A DNA stretch of 64,000 nucleotides from positions 1,110,001-1,174,000 of the forward strand of contig NZ_CP015455.1 in assembly GCF_001888165.1 (NCBI RefSeq), in the 5' to 3' direction. The position numbers and the translations under genes are program-made. This document shows positions 1-9,133 of the stretch, in pieces. A model generated the notes under the pieces. That model was not told where the DNA came from. It saw only the letters and a list, made by a program, of their open reading frames with translations, and did not search any database. The DNA is from Syntrophotalea acetylenica (GTDB taxonomy: Bacteria; Desulfobacterota; Desulfuromonadia; Desulfuromonadales; Syntrophotaleaceae). Positions within the stretch are counted from its first letter, which is position 1. Every line of letters begins with the position of its first letter.

Positions 1-6
1 CTTTGA
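1..6 (+). promoter_or_regulatory. Programmed +1 frameshift site of prfB
   Basis: CTT-TGA sits in the zero frame, and the downstream RF2 reading frame begins at base 5 (GAT). In known RF2 genes the ribosome slips +1 on this CUU-UGA when RF2 is scarce, giving autoregulation. The Shine-Dalgarno-like stimulator normally a few bases upstream is outside the window. Confidence 0.85.
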
Positions 7-1030
7 TGTCGATGCCAAGAAGGAACGCATCGCCGAGCTCGAAGCGGAAATGGCCCGTCCAGGCTTCTGGGACGCGGGGGACCGTGCCCAGGACCTGCTT
101 CGGGAACGCACCGGCCTGGAAAAACAGGTAGCCGGAATCGAAGAGGCACACCGGGAAATCGACGACCTGCGGGTTCTGTCGGAACTCGGTGCCGAGGGGC
201 AGGACCAGGCGGTCCTGGATGAAATCAGCGGGCTGCTGCCCGAGGTGGAACGCCGCATTCAAAAAATGGAACTGACCCGCATGCTCTCCGGCGAGCACGA
301 TGCGTGTAACGCCATTTTCAGCATCACGGCCGGCGCCGGCGGCACCGAGGCGCAGGATTGGGCCGACATACTGCTGCGCATGTATCTGCGGTTTTTCGAA
401 AAAAAGGGATTCAAGGCGGAAATCACCGATTACCAGCCCTGTGAAGACGCGGGCATCAAGGGCGCGACCCTGACGGTGAGCGGCGATCATGCCTATGGCT
501 GGTTGCGGGCGGAAATCGGCATCCATCGCCTGGTGAGGATTTCTCCCTTTGATTCCAATGCACGGCGGCATACCTCCTTTTGCTCGGTGTTCGTTTTTCC
601 GGAGCTGCCGGACGACGTTGAGGTTGAAATCAATGAAAAGGACCTCAAGGTCGACACCTACAGATCGAGCGGCGCTGGCGGCCAGCACGTCAACAAGACC
701 GACTCGGCGATACGCATCACCCATGTTCCCACCGGCATTGTGGCAGCCTGCCAGAACGAGCGCTCGCAGCACAAAAACCGGGCCACGGCCATGAAACAGC
801 TCAAGGCGCGCCTGTACGAACTGGAGCTGCGTAAAAAGGAAGAGGAAGCGTCGGCTATCGCCGGAGAAAAAATGGAGATCGGCTGGGGCAGCCAGATCCG
901 GTCCTACGTGCTGCATCCCTACCGCATGGTGAAGGATCACCGCACCGGGTTCGAAACCGGCAACACCGATGCGGTTCTGGATGGTGATCTTGACGGCTTC
1001 ATCGAGGCTTATCTGCTGTCGGAAAAGTAG
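1..1030 (+). CDS. prfB: Peptide chain release factor 2 (5' end missing)
   Basis: RF2 recognises UGA/UAA stop codons on the ribosome and triggers peptide release. The reading frame is open from base 5; the visible start of the window, CTTTGA, is the classic RF2 programmed +1 frameshift site (CTT followed by an in-frame TGA), and the +1 frame then reads DVDAKKERIAELE, closely matching the segment just after the shift in E. coli RF2. The stop-recognition tripeptide SPF lies at nt 542-550 and the catalytic GGQ loop (GAGGQHVNKTDSA) at nt 677-685, which separates it from RF1. Only the short zero-frame leader of roughly two dozen codons lies outside the window. An ATG at nt 50 is internal, not the true start. 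Identity is very secure. Confidence 0.97.
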   Translation, partial: FDVDAKKERIAELEAEMARPGFWDAGDRAQDLLRERTGLEKQVAGIEEAHREIDDLRVLSELGAEGQDQAVLDEISGLLPEVERRIQKMELTRMLSGEHDACNAIFSITAGAGGTEAQDWADILLRMYLRFFEKKGFKAEITDYQPCEDAGIKGATLTVSGDHAYGWLRAEIGIHRLVRISPFDSNARRHTSFCSVFVFPELPDDVEVEINEKDLKVDTYRSSGAGGQHVNKTDSAIRITHVPTGIVAACQNERSQHKNRATAMKQLKARLYELELRKKEEEASAIAGEKMEIGWGSQIRSYVLHPYRMVKDHRTGFETGNTDAVLDGDLDGFIEAYLLSEK

Positions 1031-1095
1031 TCTCCGGCCGCTGTGAAACGGGCCGCCTGACGGCTCCGAACCGCCAGTAAAAACAGGCTTTCTCC

Positions 1096-1124
1096 TTGAC
1101 TTGCCCGGGGGCATTGTTTAAGGT
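1096..1124 (+). promoter_or_regulatory. Possible sigma70 promoter for lysS
   Basis: TTGACT at 1096-1101 is followed after 17 bases by TAAGGT at 1119-1124. The -35 matches consensus at five positions; the -10 only at three. It would start transcription near 1131, about 33 bases before the lysS start codon. This is a weak call. Confidence 0.35.
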
Positions 1125-1163
1125 GCCTTGTTTGCCAAACCGGAAGGAAAAGGAAAGGGAAAA

Positions 1164-2648
1164 ATGGAAGAACTCAACGATCTGCTGCTGCAGCGCCGGG
1201 CCAAACTGGAGGAGTATCGCAACCAGGGTATCAACCCTTATGCCAATGATTTTACGGTGACGGCCACCTCCGGGGATGTGGTCGATGCCCACGGGGAGCA
1301 GGACGCTGCCGCACTCGAAGGATGCGACGCTCTGTATGCCCTGGCCGGGCGCATGATGGCGCGGCGTGACTTCGGCAAGGCTGCCTTTATACAGATCCAG
1401 GACCGCAGCGGCCGGCTGCAGGTTTTCGTGAGCCGCGACAATGTCGGGGAGGACGCTTTCCAGGCGTTTCGCGGGCTGGATATCGGTGATATTGTCGGCA
1501 TTACCGGCAAGCCGTTTCGCACCAAAACCAACGAATTGTCCCTGCGTGCCGATTCGGTCCGGTTGCTGACCAAATCGCTGCAGCCCCTGCCCGAAAAATG
1601 GCATGGCCTGACCGACGTGGAGACGCGCTACCGGCAGCGTTATCTCGATCTGATCGTCAACCCGGAAGTTCAGGAGGTATTCCGTAAGCGCAGCCGGATC
1701 ATCAGCCTGATCCGCAATTACATGGTGGATAATGACTTTCTGGAAGTCGAGACTCCCATGATGCAGCCGGTTGCCGGCGGCGCCACCGCGCGGCCTTTTG
1801 TGACCCATCACAATACCCTGAAGATGGACCTGTTTCTGCGCATCGCGCCGGAACTCTACCTCAAACGTCTGGTGGTGGGCGGTTTCGATCGGGTATTCGA
1901 AATCAATCGTAATTTCCGCAACGAAGGGATTTCCATTCAGCACAATCCCGAATTCACCATGATGGAATTTTATCAGGCCTACGCCACCTACGAGGATTTG
2001 ATGGATTTCACTGAAAAGCTGGTCTGCCACGTGGCGCAAGAGGTGGTCGGGTCCCTCAGGTTTTCCTATGGCGGCCGCGAGGTGGATCTCAGCGCGCCGT
2101 GGGACCGTCTCACCGTCAAGGAGGCGATTCTCAAATACGGGGACGTGGAGCCGCATGTGCTTGAGGACAAAAGCCGCTGCCTGGCTTATGCCCGCAGTCT
2201 GGGTCTCGATTTCGACGACGGCATCGGCCATGGCAAGCTGCTGACCGAAATTTTCGACGAGGTGGCGGAACCGAAGCTGTGGAATCCGACCTTTGTCACC
2301 CAGTACCCGACGGAAGTGTCGCCCCTGTCACGTAAAAACGACAGCAATCCCGAGGTCGTGGACCGTTTTGAACTGTTCGCGGTTGGGCGCGAGCTGGCCA
2401 ACGCCTTTTCCGAACTCAATGACCCCATCGACCAGAAAGAGCGTTTTGCCAAACAGCTTCTGGAAAAGGAAGCCGGTGACGAAGAGGCGCATGCCATGGA
2501 CGAGGATTATATCCGCGCCCTGGAGTACGGACTTCCGCCCACCGCCGGCGAAGGGATCGGTATCGACCGGCTGGTGATGCTGTTGACCGATGCGCCCTCG
2601 ATCCGGGAAGTCATCCTGTTTCCCCAGTTGCGCCCCGAAGCAAGATAA
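1164..2648 (+). CDS. lysS: Lysyl-tRNA synthetase, class II
   Basis: LysS charges tRNA-Lys with lysine in the cytoplasm. The 494-residue protein has the N-terminal OB-fold anticodon-binding domain (about residues 60-150) and a class II catalytic domain: motif 2 FEINRNFRNEG near residue 250 and motif 3 GEGIGIDRL near residue 463. The ATG at 1164 is chosen because it is preceded by AGGAAAGGG at good spacing; an upstream in-frame TTG at 1128 would add 12 poorly conserved residues. It follows prfB by 133 bases, a common gene order, and is closed by a strong terminator. Length is normal for the family. Confidence 0.97.
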   Translation: MEELNDLLLQRRAKLEEYRNQGINPYANDFTVTATSGDVVDAHGEQDAAALEGCDALYALAGRMMARRDFGKAAFIQIQDRSGRLQVFVSRDNVGEDAFQAFRGLDIGDIVGITGKPFRTKTNELSLRADSVRLLTKSLQPLPEKWHGLTDVETRYRQRYLDLIVNPEVQEVFRKRSRIISLIRNYMVDNDFLEVETPMMQPVAGGATARPFVTHHNTLKMDLFLRIAPELYLKRLVVGGFDRVFEINRNFRNEGISIQHNPEFTMMEFYQAYATYEDLMDFTEKLVCHVAQEVVGSLRFSYGGREVDLSAPWDRLTVKEAILKYGDVEPHVLEDKSRCLAYARSLGLDFDDGIGHGKLLTEIFDEVAEPKLWNPTFVTQYPTEVSPLSRKNDSNPEVVDRFELFAVGRELANAFSELNDPIDQKERFAKQLLEKEAGDEEAHAMDEDYIRALEYGLPPTAGEGIGIDRLVMLLTDAPSIREVILFPQLRPEAR

Positions 2649-2657
2649 TTTTTGTGT

Positions 2658-2692
2658 GGGGCGGTGTTGTTTGCTGGCACCGCCCCCTTTTT
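2658..2692 (+). terminator. Rho-independent terminator after lysS
   Basis: A 9-bp stem (GGGGCGGTG with CACCGCCCC, 11-base loop) is followed by CTTTTT. It begins 9 bases after the lysS stop and ends just before the lolC ribosome-binding site. Confidence 0.85.
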
Positions 2693-2707
2693 ACCTGCGG
2701 GAGATCC

Positions 2708-3961
2708 ATGGGTTACGAATGGTTTGTCAGCCTGCGGTATCTGCGGGCCAAACGCAAGCAGACCTTTATCTCGGTCATTTCCTTCATCTCCATTGCCGGA
2801 GTAACCCTCGGGGTTGCCGCGCTCATCGTGGTGCTGGCGGTCATGACCGGTTTTCATGACGGCGTGCGCCAGCAGATTCTCGGCAACGTGCCTCATGTCC
2901 TGATTCAGCAGCAGGGCGGTGCCATCGACGGCTACCCGCAACTGGTGAAAACCGTCAGGCAACAGGTGCCGGAGGCCGTGGCGGTAAACCCCTTTGTAAG
3001 CAAGGAGGCCATGCTGCTGGCCCGGGGCAATGTGGCCGCGGTGAACGTCAAGGGGATCGAGCGGGGAAACAAGGTTTTTCGGCAGCCGTTTTTTCAGTCT
3101 ACCGACGAGCAGGTTCAGGCCGCGCTGTACAGCGGCAGTGACGGCCCGCCCGGCATCGTGCTGGGTCTCGATACGGCATCGACCCTCGGGGTTGGCCTCG
3201 GCGATACGGTCAATGTCATTCCGCCGAAATTCAATGTTACGCCGTTCGGTCTTATCCCCAAGATGAAACCCTTCCGGGTTGCGGGTATTTTCCAGCACCG
3301 GGGAGGTTTTCTCGATGCCTACTTCGCCTACGTCGATCTGCGTCAGGCCCAACAGTTTCTCGACGCCAACGGGCAGGCCAGCGGCGTGGAAATCGAGCTG
3401 GTGTCCTTCGAGCAATCGCGGCAGGTGACGCAGAGACTGCGTGACAGCCTGCCCTACCCGTATCTGGTCAGCTCCTGGGAGGACCTGTTCGGTTCCTTTC
3501 TGTCCGCCCTCAAACTTGAAAAGCTGGGTCTTTTTATCGTGCTGGGCATCATCGTACTGGTGGCGGCGTTCAATATCGCCACCACCCTGATCATGATTGT
3601 CATGGAAAAGCACAAGGATATCGCCATCCTCCGCTCCATGGGTGCGAACTCCCGCAGCATCCTGCAGATCTTCGTGTTCCAGGGTCTGATCGTCGGTTCC
3701 CTCGGCACCGCGCTGGGTACGCTGCTGGGTGTGACCCTGGCCGGCAATGCCGATCCCATCATCAAGGGGCTGGAAAGATTGCTCAAGGTGCGGATTTTCG
3801 ACCAGGCCGTTTATGGCATGGAGCGGTTTCCTTCGGTTGTCAACGCGGATGATGTGATCGCGGTGGCGCTGACGGCCATGGTTATCTGTCTGCTGGCGAC
3901 CATTTATCCGGCATGGCGGGCTTCACGGATGGATCCGGGCGAAGCTCTGCGCTACGAGTAG
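2708..3961 (+). CDS. lolC: Lipoprotein-releasing ABC transporter permease, LolC/LolE family
   Basis: This inner-membrane permease extracts outer-membrane lipoproteins from the inner membrane for handover to LolA. The 417-residue protein starts with the family's [18 protein letters not shown] segment, has one transmembrane helix at about residues 23-48 (with [20 protein letters not shown]), a large periplasmic domain, then three helices in the C-terminal third (about 280-400) with the FtsX/MacB-like fold, ending in the cytoplasmic tail [11 protein letters not shown]. The ATG at 2708 has GGGAG upstream. It is followed after 8 bases by its ATPase lolD. A single LolC/E-type gene, as here, is typical of bacteria with a homodimeric (LolF-like) permease; I cannot exclude a second copy elsewhere. 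Confidence 0.93.
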   Translation: MGYEWFVSLRYLRAKRKQTFISVISFISIAGVTLGVAALIVVLAVMTGFHDGVRQQILGNVPHVLIQQQGGAIDGYPQLVKTVRQQVPEAVAVNPFVSKEAMLLARGNVAAVNVKGIERGNKVFRQPFFQSTDEQVQAALYSGSDGPPGIVLGLDTASTLGVGLGDTVNVIPPKFNVTPFGLIPKMKPFRVAGIFQHRGGFLDAYFAYVDLRQAQQFLDANGQASGVEIELVSFEQSRQVTQRLRDSLPYPYLVSSWEDLFGSFLSALKLEKLGLFIVLGIIVLVAAFNIATTLIMIVMEKHKDIAILRSMGANSRSILQIFVFQGLIVGSLGTALGTLLGVTLAGNADPIIKGLERLLKVRIFDQAVYGMERFPSVVNADDVIAVALTAMVICLLATIYPAWRASRMDPGEALRYE

Positions 3962-3969
3962 GGGGAAGG

Positions 3970-4641
3970 GTGATAGAAGTCCAGGGCTTGTGCAAAAGTT
4001 TTGTCAGCGGCAGCCGTCGGGTCGATGTCCTGTCCCATGTCGATCTTGAAATCGCCATGGGGGAACGGGTGGCGGTCGTCGGCGCCTCGGGCGCGGGCAA
4101 AACCTCCCTGATGCATATTCTCGGCGGGCTGGATCAGCCGAGCAGCGGCGATGTGCGGTATGACGGTCAGGATATTTTCCGGCTGCGCGGCGCCGAACTC
4201 GATGCTTTCCGCAACCGCACCCTCGGTTTTGTTTTCCAGTTTCATCAGCTGCTTCCGGAGTTCACGGCGCTGGAAAACGTCATGATGCCGGCCCTGATCG
4301 CCCGCTGGTCCCGCTCCAGGGCCGAAGCCGCCGCCAAAGACCTGCTTTGCGAAGTCGGACTCGAGCCGCGACTGAGCCATAAGCCTGGCGAACTCTCCGG
4401 GGGAGAACAGCAGCGGGTGGCCATTGCCCGGGCGCTGATCATGTCGCCCCGGGTTCTGCTTGCCGACGAACCGACCGGCAACCTCGACAGCGCCACTTCG
4501 GACGGCATCTACAACCTGTTGACACGGCTTCATGACACCCGCGGACTTACCCTGGTTGTGGTGACCCACGATGCGCGGTTGGCCGCGGGGCTCGATCGCA
4601 TTGTCCATATGGCGGACGGCCGGATCGCGGATTGCGCCTGA
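3970..4641 (+). CDS. lolD: Lipoprotein-releasing system ATP-binding protein
   Basis: The cytoplasmic ABC ATPase powers the LolC-type permease encoded immediately upstream. The 223-residue protein has Walker A GASGAGKT (around residue 38-45), the Q-loop, signature [15 protein letters not shown] (around 143) and Walker [14 protein letters not shown] (around 165), the last typical of the LolD/MacB/FtsE group. I use GTG at 3970, where similarity to the family begins ([10 protein letters not shown]) and a GGGGGAAG lies just upstream; a longer in-frame reading upstream overlaps lolC and looks non-homologous. No transmembrane segments are present, as expected. Confidence 0.94.
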   Translation: MIEVQGLCKSFVSGSRRVDVLSHVDLEIAMGERVAVVGASGAGKTSLMHILGGLDQPSSGDVRYDGQDIFRLRGAELDAFRNRTLGFVFQFHQLLPEFTALENVMMPALIARWSRSRAEAAAKDLLCEVGLEPRLSHKPGELSGGEQQRVAIARALIMSPRVLLADEPTGNLDSATSDGIYNLLTRLHDTRGLTLVVVTHDARLAAGLDRIVHMADGRIADCA

Positions 4642-4721
4642 TGTATGCCGGCACGGCCCGCCACGGTGTTCCGCCATGCGCCAAAACCCCTGGTGCTCGG
4701 AGCCGCCGGCGTTTGAGGGGG

Positions 4722-4750
4722 TTTACACCCTCGCGATCTTTACCTATAAT
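4722..4750 (+). promoter_or_regulatory. Strong sigma70-type promoter for the bamA-lpx operon
   Basis: TTTACA (4722-4727), a 17-base spacer, and a perfect TATAAT (4745-4750) match the housekeeping consensus almost completely. Transcription would begin near 4757, giving a leader of about 30 bases before the bamA ATG. No other promoter this good is visible in the following 6 kb, so it probably drives bamA through gnnA. Confidence 0.75.
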
Positions 4751-4785
4751 GACCCACTTTCTTGCCTGTTCGGAGTAATGGCTGC

Positions 4786-7029
4786 ATGAAGAATCGTTGG
4801 ATAATCTGGCTGATATCGCTATGGTTGATACCGGTCGTCGGGATGGCTTCTCCGGTTCAGGTGGATCAGGTGCTGATCGACGGCAACCGCCGCGTCGAGC
4901 GCGGTTACATCGAAGGGGTGCTGACGGTTGCGCCCGGCACCTCCGTTACAGTCGAGGAGATCGACCGTAACATCGAGGCGATCTTCAAAACCGGCCGCTT
5001 CCAGGATGTTTCCGCCGAGCTGGTTGAACGCGACGGCAAGAAGGCTCTGGTATTCAAGGTAAGCGAACGGCCCCTGCTGCGGAAAATCAACTTTACCGGC
5101 AACTCGGAGATAAAATCCGAGAAGCTCGGAGAAATGGTCAATGCGCAGAAGATAGAATTCTATCGTCCGCAGGTCGTTCGTGACGCCACCGATATTATCA
5201 AACGCGCCTACGTCCAGCAGGGCTACTACGCCACCGAAATCGATGCGAAGGTCGATATCAACGAGCGCCAGGAAGCCACCATCACCTTCAATATCAATGA
5301 GGGCGACAAGGTTTACGTAACCAATATCCGCTTCGAGGGCAATACGGTTTTCAAGGCCAAGCAACTGAAAAAAGCCATGTTGTCCAAGGAGAAATGGTTT
5401 TTGTCCTTTATTACCGGCCGGGGTGGTTATAACGAGGAAATGACCAAGGTCGACCGGGACATTATTGCCGACCAGTACTACAACGAAGGCTACATCCAGG
5501 TACGCGTCAAAGGTCCTGTGGCCAATCTGCTGGCCGATAAAAAGTCGATGGAACTGCTTTACGAAATCGAGGAGGGACCGCAGTTTTTTGCCGGGAAAAT
5601 GGATGTGTCGGGGGATCTGCTCAAGGACAAGCAGGAACTGCTCGGCGTCATGAGCATGAAGGAAGGGGATGTCTTCAGTCGCAAAGTCATGCGCGAGGAC
5701 ATGCTCAAGCTTAATGATCAGTACGCCGATACCGGCTTCGCCTACGTTAACGTCACGCCCGAAACCGAAGTGAATGAAGAGACCCGCAGGGTCGACATTA
5801 CCTTCGATGTCGAGCAGGGCATCCGTGCCCGTATCGGCCGCATCAACGTCGCCGGCAACACCCGTACCCGCGACAAGGTCATCCGGCGGCAGGTCAAGCT
5901 GGCGGAAGGGGATGTCTACAGCGCCTCCCTGATCAAGGACAGTCGTCGCAAGATCAACAATCTCGGATATTTCGACGAAGTCAATCTGACCACCCGCAAG
6001 GGCGACGATCTGTCACTGATGGATGTCGACATCGATGTCAAGGAACGCGCCACGGGCAGTTTCAGCATCGGTGCGGGTTTTTCTTCCGTCGACGGCCTGA
6101 TGCTGCAGGGTTCCGTGTCCCAGGATAACTTTCTCGGCCGTGGTTTGCGTCTCGATCTGTCCGGTTCGCTGGGCGGCAGCCGCACGGTTTACCGCATCGG
6201 CCTGCTCGACCCCTATTTTCTCGACCGCGATCTGGCCCTCGGTTTCGATCTCTACGACACCGAACGGGAATGGACCGATTTTGAGCGCGAAACCACCGGT
6301 GGTGACATCAAGCTCGGCCTGCCGATTACCGACGATATCCGGTCCTTCTTTGTCTATCGCTATGAAAAGAAAAACATTACCGATGTCGATGATGACGCCA
6401 GCTGGATGATCAAGGAACAGGAAGGCAAGCATACGCTGTCGTCCTTCACCGCATCCCTGAGCCGCAACACCACCGATTTCCGCCCTGATCCGAGCCGCGG
6501 CAACATTACGGAAATCGCCGTTGAATATGCCGGTCTGGGAGGTACGGAGCGTTTCATCAAGTACACGGCCGACCATCGGTTCTTTTATCCGCTGCCCTGG
6601 AACATGGTCTTCAGCATTCACGGTCAGCTCGGCTATATCCAGGAAATGGGCGACAAGTCGATTCCTCTCGACGAGCGGTTTTTTCTGGGCGGCATGAACT
6701 CCCTGCGTGGCTTTGAATCCCGGGAAGTCGGCCCGCGGGACCCCGAGACGGGCGATTTTTACGGAGGCGCCAAGGAGGCGGTGTTCAATTTCGAACTGAC
6801 CTTCCCGCTGCTGAAGGAAATGAAGATGAAGGGCCTGCTGTTTTTCGATACCGGCAACGCCTGGGATACCGATGAATCCATGTTCTCCGAAATGCGTTAC
6901 AGCGTTGGCGCCGGCATCAGCTGGAACAGCCCCATGGGGCCGCTGCGGTTTGCCTGGGGTTACAATCTGGACCCGGAGGAATGGGAAGAACCTACCGCCT
7001 TCGATTTTTCGGTTGGCAGAATGTTTTAA
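4786..7029 (+). CDS. bamA: Outer membrane protein assembly factor BamA
   Basis: BamA is the Omp85-family core of the BAM machine that inserts beta-barrel proteins into the outer membrane. The 747-residue protein begins with a signal peptide (MKNRWIIWLISLWLIPVVG, cleavage after MAS), followed by five POTRA domains over about residues 25-425 and a C-terminal 16-strand barrel. The conserved loop-6 motif appears as LRGFESREVGP, and the chain ends FDFSVGRMF with the terminal phenylalanine of outer-membrane proteins. The ATG at 4786 has GGAG at 4772-4775. It leads an envelope operon (skp, lpxD, fabZ, lpxA), a widely conserved arrangement. Length fits the family (about 750-810). Confidence 0.97.
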   Translation: MKNRWIIWLISLWLIPVVGMASPVQVDQVLIDGNRRVERGYIEGVLTVAPGTSVTVEEIDRNIEAIFKTGRFQDVSAELVERDGKKALVFKVSERPLLRKINFTGNSEIKSEKLGEMVNAQKIEFYRPQVVRDATDIIKRAYVQQGYYATEIDAKVDINERQEATITFNINEGDKVYVTNIRFEGNTVFKAKQLKKAMLSKEKWFLSFITGRGGYNEEMTKVDRDIIADQYYNEGYIQVRVKGPVANLLADKKSMELLYEIEEGPQFFAGKMDVSGDLLKDKQELLGVMSMKEGDVFSRKVMREDMLKLNDQYADTGFAYVNVTPETEVNEETRRVDITFDVEQGIRARIGRINVAGNTRTRDKVIRRQVKLAEGDVYSASLIKDSRRKINNLGYFDEVNLTTRKGDDLSLMDVDIDVKERATGSFSIGAGFSSVDGLMLQGSVSQDNFLGRGLRLDLSGSLGGSRTVYRIGLLDPYFLDRDLALGFDLYDTEREWTDFERETTGGDIKLGLPITDDIRSFFVYRYEKKNITDVDDDASWMIKEQEGKHTLSSFTASLSRNTTDFRPDPSRGNITEIAVEYAGLGGTERFIKYTADHRFFYPLPWNMVFSIHGQLGYIQEMGDKSIPLDERFFLGGMNSLRGFESREVGPRDPETGDFYGGAKEAVFNFELTFPLLKEMKMKGLLFFDTGNAWDTDESMFSEMRYSVGAGISWNSPMGPLRFAWGYNLDPEEWEEPTAFDFSVGRMF

Positions 7030-7042
7030 ATGAACGAGATCC

Positions 7043-7067
7043 GGGCAGTCACGGCTGACAACTGCCC
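7043..7067 (+). other. Hairpin between bamA and skp
   Basis: GGGCAGT and ACTGCCC form a 7-bp inverted repeat with an 11-base loop. No T-run follows, so it is not a standard terminator; an mRNA processing or stability element is possible. Confidence 0.35.
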
Positions 7068-7127
7068 TTCACACAGTGTGTGCGATAAGAAAACTGGGCC
7101 GATACACTTACCCTAAAGGAGCCTGAC

Positions 7128-7640
7128 ATGAAGAAGATTTGTGGATTTCTGGCAGCTGTAATGCTTTTTGCCGCGGTACCGGCCGGCGCCGCCGGAAAAG
7201 TCGGCGTTATCGATCTGCAGAAGGTTTTGCGTACCTCGGCCGCTGGCCAGGCGGCGCAGAAGACCATCGCAACCAAGGCCGAGTCCTTCCAGAAGACCAT
7301 GCAGAGCCGGCAGGCTGCTCTGAAAAAAGCCAACGATGAGTTCGAAAAGCAGAAGATGGTGCTGTCCAAGGACGCCGCTGCCCAGAAAGAGCGTGATCTG
7401 CAGAACAAGATCAAGGATTTTCAGCGGTTTGGCAAGGACGCTCAGGAAGAACTGCAGCGGGAGGACCGCCAGGCGACTTCCAAAATTCTCGACGAAGTGG
7501 CCAAAATCGTCAAGGACCTGGGCGCCAAAGGCGGTTACGACGTCATTATTGAAAAAAGCACCACGCTGTACACCAATCCCGCCGTTGACATGACCGATGC
7601 CGTTGTCAAGGCCTACGACAAGAAACACAAGGGAAAATAA
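7128..7640 (+). CDS. skp: Periplasmic OmpH/Skp-family chaperone
   Basis: Skp holds unfolded outer-membrane proteins in the periplasm on the way to BamA. The 170-residue protein has a clear signal peptide (MKKICGFLAAVMLFAAVPAGA), then GKVGVIDLQKVLRTS, the family's N-terminal strand, and a long charged alpha-helical coiled coil (about residues 45-120) forming the tentacles, ending in a strand with DVIIEKS. The start ATG has AAAGGAG at ideal spacing. It sits directly downstream of bamA and upstream of lpxD, the canonical bamA-skp-lpxD order. Confidence 0.93.
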   Translation: MKKICGFLAAVMLFAAVPAGAAGKVGVIDLQKVLRTSAAGQAAQKTIATKAESFQKTMQSRQAALKKANDEFEKQKMVLSKDAAAQKERDLQNKIKDFQRFGKDAQEELQREDRQATSKILDEVAKIVKDLGAKGGYDVIIEKSTTLYTNPAVDMTDAVVKAYDKKHKGK

Positions 7641-7649
7641 GGAGATAGC

Positions 7650-8681
7650 ATGCCGACCCTGAATGAATTGGCGGCCCTGCTCGGCGCCGAGGTGGTTGGC
7701 GACGGTTCTGTCGTCATCCATCGCATGGCACCGATCGACAGCGCCGGACCCGGCGATATCACCTTCGTCGCCAATCCCAGGTATCTGGCCAGGCTCAAGG
7801 ATACCACCGCATCTGCTGTTATCATCAAGCCGGGGTTTGAATGCCCCGGTCTTGCCATGCTGGTGTGCGACAACCCCTACCTGGCTTTCGCCAAGGTTCT
7901 CACGGCGCTGCATGGGCAACGCCCCGCGCCGCGGGGGGTGATGGATGGGGCCTGGGTCGATTCGACCGCCGAGCTTGGTGAGGACATTACCGTTTATCCC
8001 GGCTGCGTTGTCGGCAAAAATGTGCGTATCGGCCGCGGCACCATCCTCTATCCCGGGGTGGTCCTCTATGATGGGGTGGAAGTCGGGGAAGACTGTCTGG
8101 TGCATGCCGGGGTTCTGGTCAGGGAAGGGTGCCGCATCGGGCATCGCGTGATTGTGCAGCCCGGCGCCGTTATCGGTTCCGACGGATTCGGGTTCGCTCC
8201 CGACGGCAGGGGTTACTATAAAATTCCGCAGGTCGGCATCGTGGTGCTCGAAGACGATGTGGAGGTCGGCGCCAATGTCTGCATCGACCGGGCGGCGATG
8301 GGGGTCACGCTGGTGAAACGCGGTACCAAGATCGACAATCTGGTGCAGATCGCGCATAACGTGACCATTGGCGAAGATACCATTCTGGTGGCGCAGGTCG
8401 GCATTGCCGGCAGCAGCAAGGTAGGCAACCACTGCACCATTGGCGGACAGGCCGGCCTGGCCGGGCATATCAAGATTGGCGACAACACCATGGTTGCCGC
8501 GCAAAGCGGGATCATGAGTGATCTGCCGGCCGGTCAGGTTTTTTCCGGTACGCCCGGCATGCCCCACAGGGAATGGCTCAAGGCCTCCGCCGCCGTGAAA
8601 AACCTGCCGTCCATGCGCAAGACCGTCAGCAGTCTGCAGAAACGCATTGAAGAACTGGAAAAACTGGTAAGGGAAAGGTAA
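7650..8681 (+). CDS. lpxD: UDP-3-O-acylglucosamine N-acyltransferase
   Basis: LpxD adds the second hydroxyacyl chain (amide-linked, from acyl-ACP) to the UDP-linked lipid A sugar. The 343-residue protein has the N-terminal uridine-binding domain (about 1-100), a left-handed beta-helix built from hexapeptide repeats (about 105-300) and a C-terminal helix. The catalytic histidine region reads [10 protein letters not shown], with His near residue 235. The start has GGAG upstream and the gene lies 9 bases after skp. In this cluster the substrate may carry a 3-amino group because gnnA/gnnB are present. Confidence 0.96.
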   Translation: MPTLNELAALLGAEVVGDGSVVIHRMAPIDSAGPGDITFVANPRYLARLKDTTASAVIIKPGFECPGLAMLVCDNPYLAFAKVLTALHGQRPAPRGVMDGAWVDSTAELGEDITVYPGCVVGKNVRIGRGTILYPGVVLYDGVEVGEDCLVHAGVLVREGCRIGHRVIVQPGAVIGSDGFGFAPDGRGYYKIPQVGIVVLEDDVEVGANVCIDRAAMGVTLVKRGTKIDNLVQIAHNVTIGEDTILVAQVGIAGSSKVGNHCTIGGQAGLAGHIKIGDNTMVAAQSGIMSDLPAGQVFSGTPGMPHREWLKASAAVKNLPSMRKTVSSLQKRIEELEKLVRER

Positions 8682-8685
8682 CCGC

Positions 8686-9129
8686 ATGACCCTCGAAATT
8701 CTCGATATCATGAAATTGCTGCCGCATCGGTACCCATTTCTGCTCGTCGACCGTATTGTGGATCTGGAGCCGGGGAAGCGGGCCGTTGGCATTAAAAACG
8801 TCACCATCAACGAACCGTTTTTCCAGGGACATTACCCGGGGCATCCCATCATGCCAGGGGTGCTGATCATCGAGGCCATGGCCCAGGTCGGTGGAGCTGT
8901 CGCCGCCCTGACCGCCGGCGACAAGGCCGATCAGGTGCCTTATTTCACCGGCATCGACAAGGCCCGTTTCCGGCGGCCGGTGGGGCCTGGCGATGTGCTG
9001 CACCTGCAACTGGAAATGATCAGCAACCGGCGCGGCCTGCATGTCTTTGATGGCAAAGCCATGGTTGACGGCAACCTGGTGGCGCAGGCGGAATTAAAAG
9101 CAGTCTTTGCACCCCGTTCGCAGGATTGA
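8686..9129 (+). CDS. fabZ: 3-hydroxyacyl-ACP dehydratase FabZ
   Basis: FabZ dehydrates 3-hydroxyacyl-ACP in fatty acid elongation and so competes with LpxA/LpxD for the same hydroxyacyl-ACP pool. The 147-residue hotdog-fold protein has the starter [14 protein letters not shown] and the catalytic [16 protein letters not shown] segment (His near residue 48), with the paired acidic residue in IIEAMAQ (Glu near 62). It starts 4 bases after lpxD and ends 4 bases before lpxA, the usual lpxD-fabZ-lpxA arrangement that balances phospholipid and lipid A synthesis. Confidence 0.97.
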   Translation: MTLEILDIMKLLPHRYPFLLVDRIVDLEPGKRAVGIKNVTINEPFFQGHYPGHPIMPGVLIIEAMAQVGGAVAALTAGDKADQVPYFTGIDKARFRRPVGPGDVLHLQLEMISNRRGLHVFDGKAMVDGNLVAQAELKAVFAPRSQD

Positions 9130-9133
9130 TCTC

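Noticed and set aside
999-2231. Long minus-strand ORF opposite lysS (410 codons) and similar ones opposite rel, lpxD, pyrD and the DHH-CBS gene
   Set aside because: They mirror strongly supported plus-strand genes, are low-complexity His/Gln/Arg-rich, and have no recognisable motifs; typical shadows of GC-rich coding sequence.
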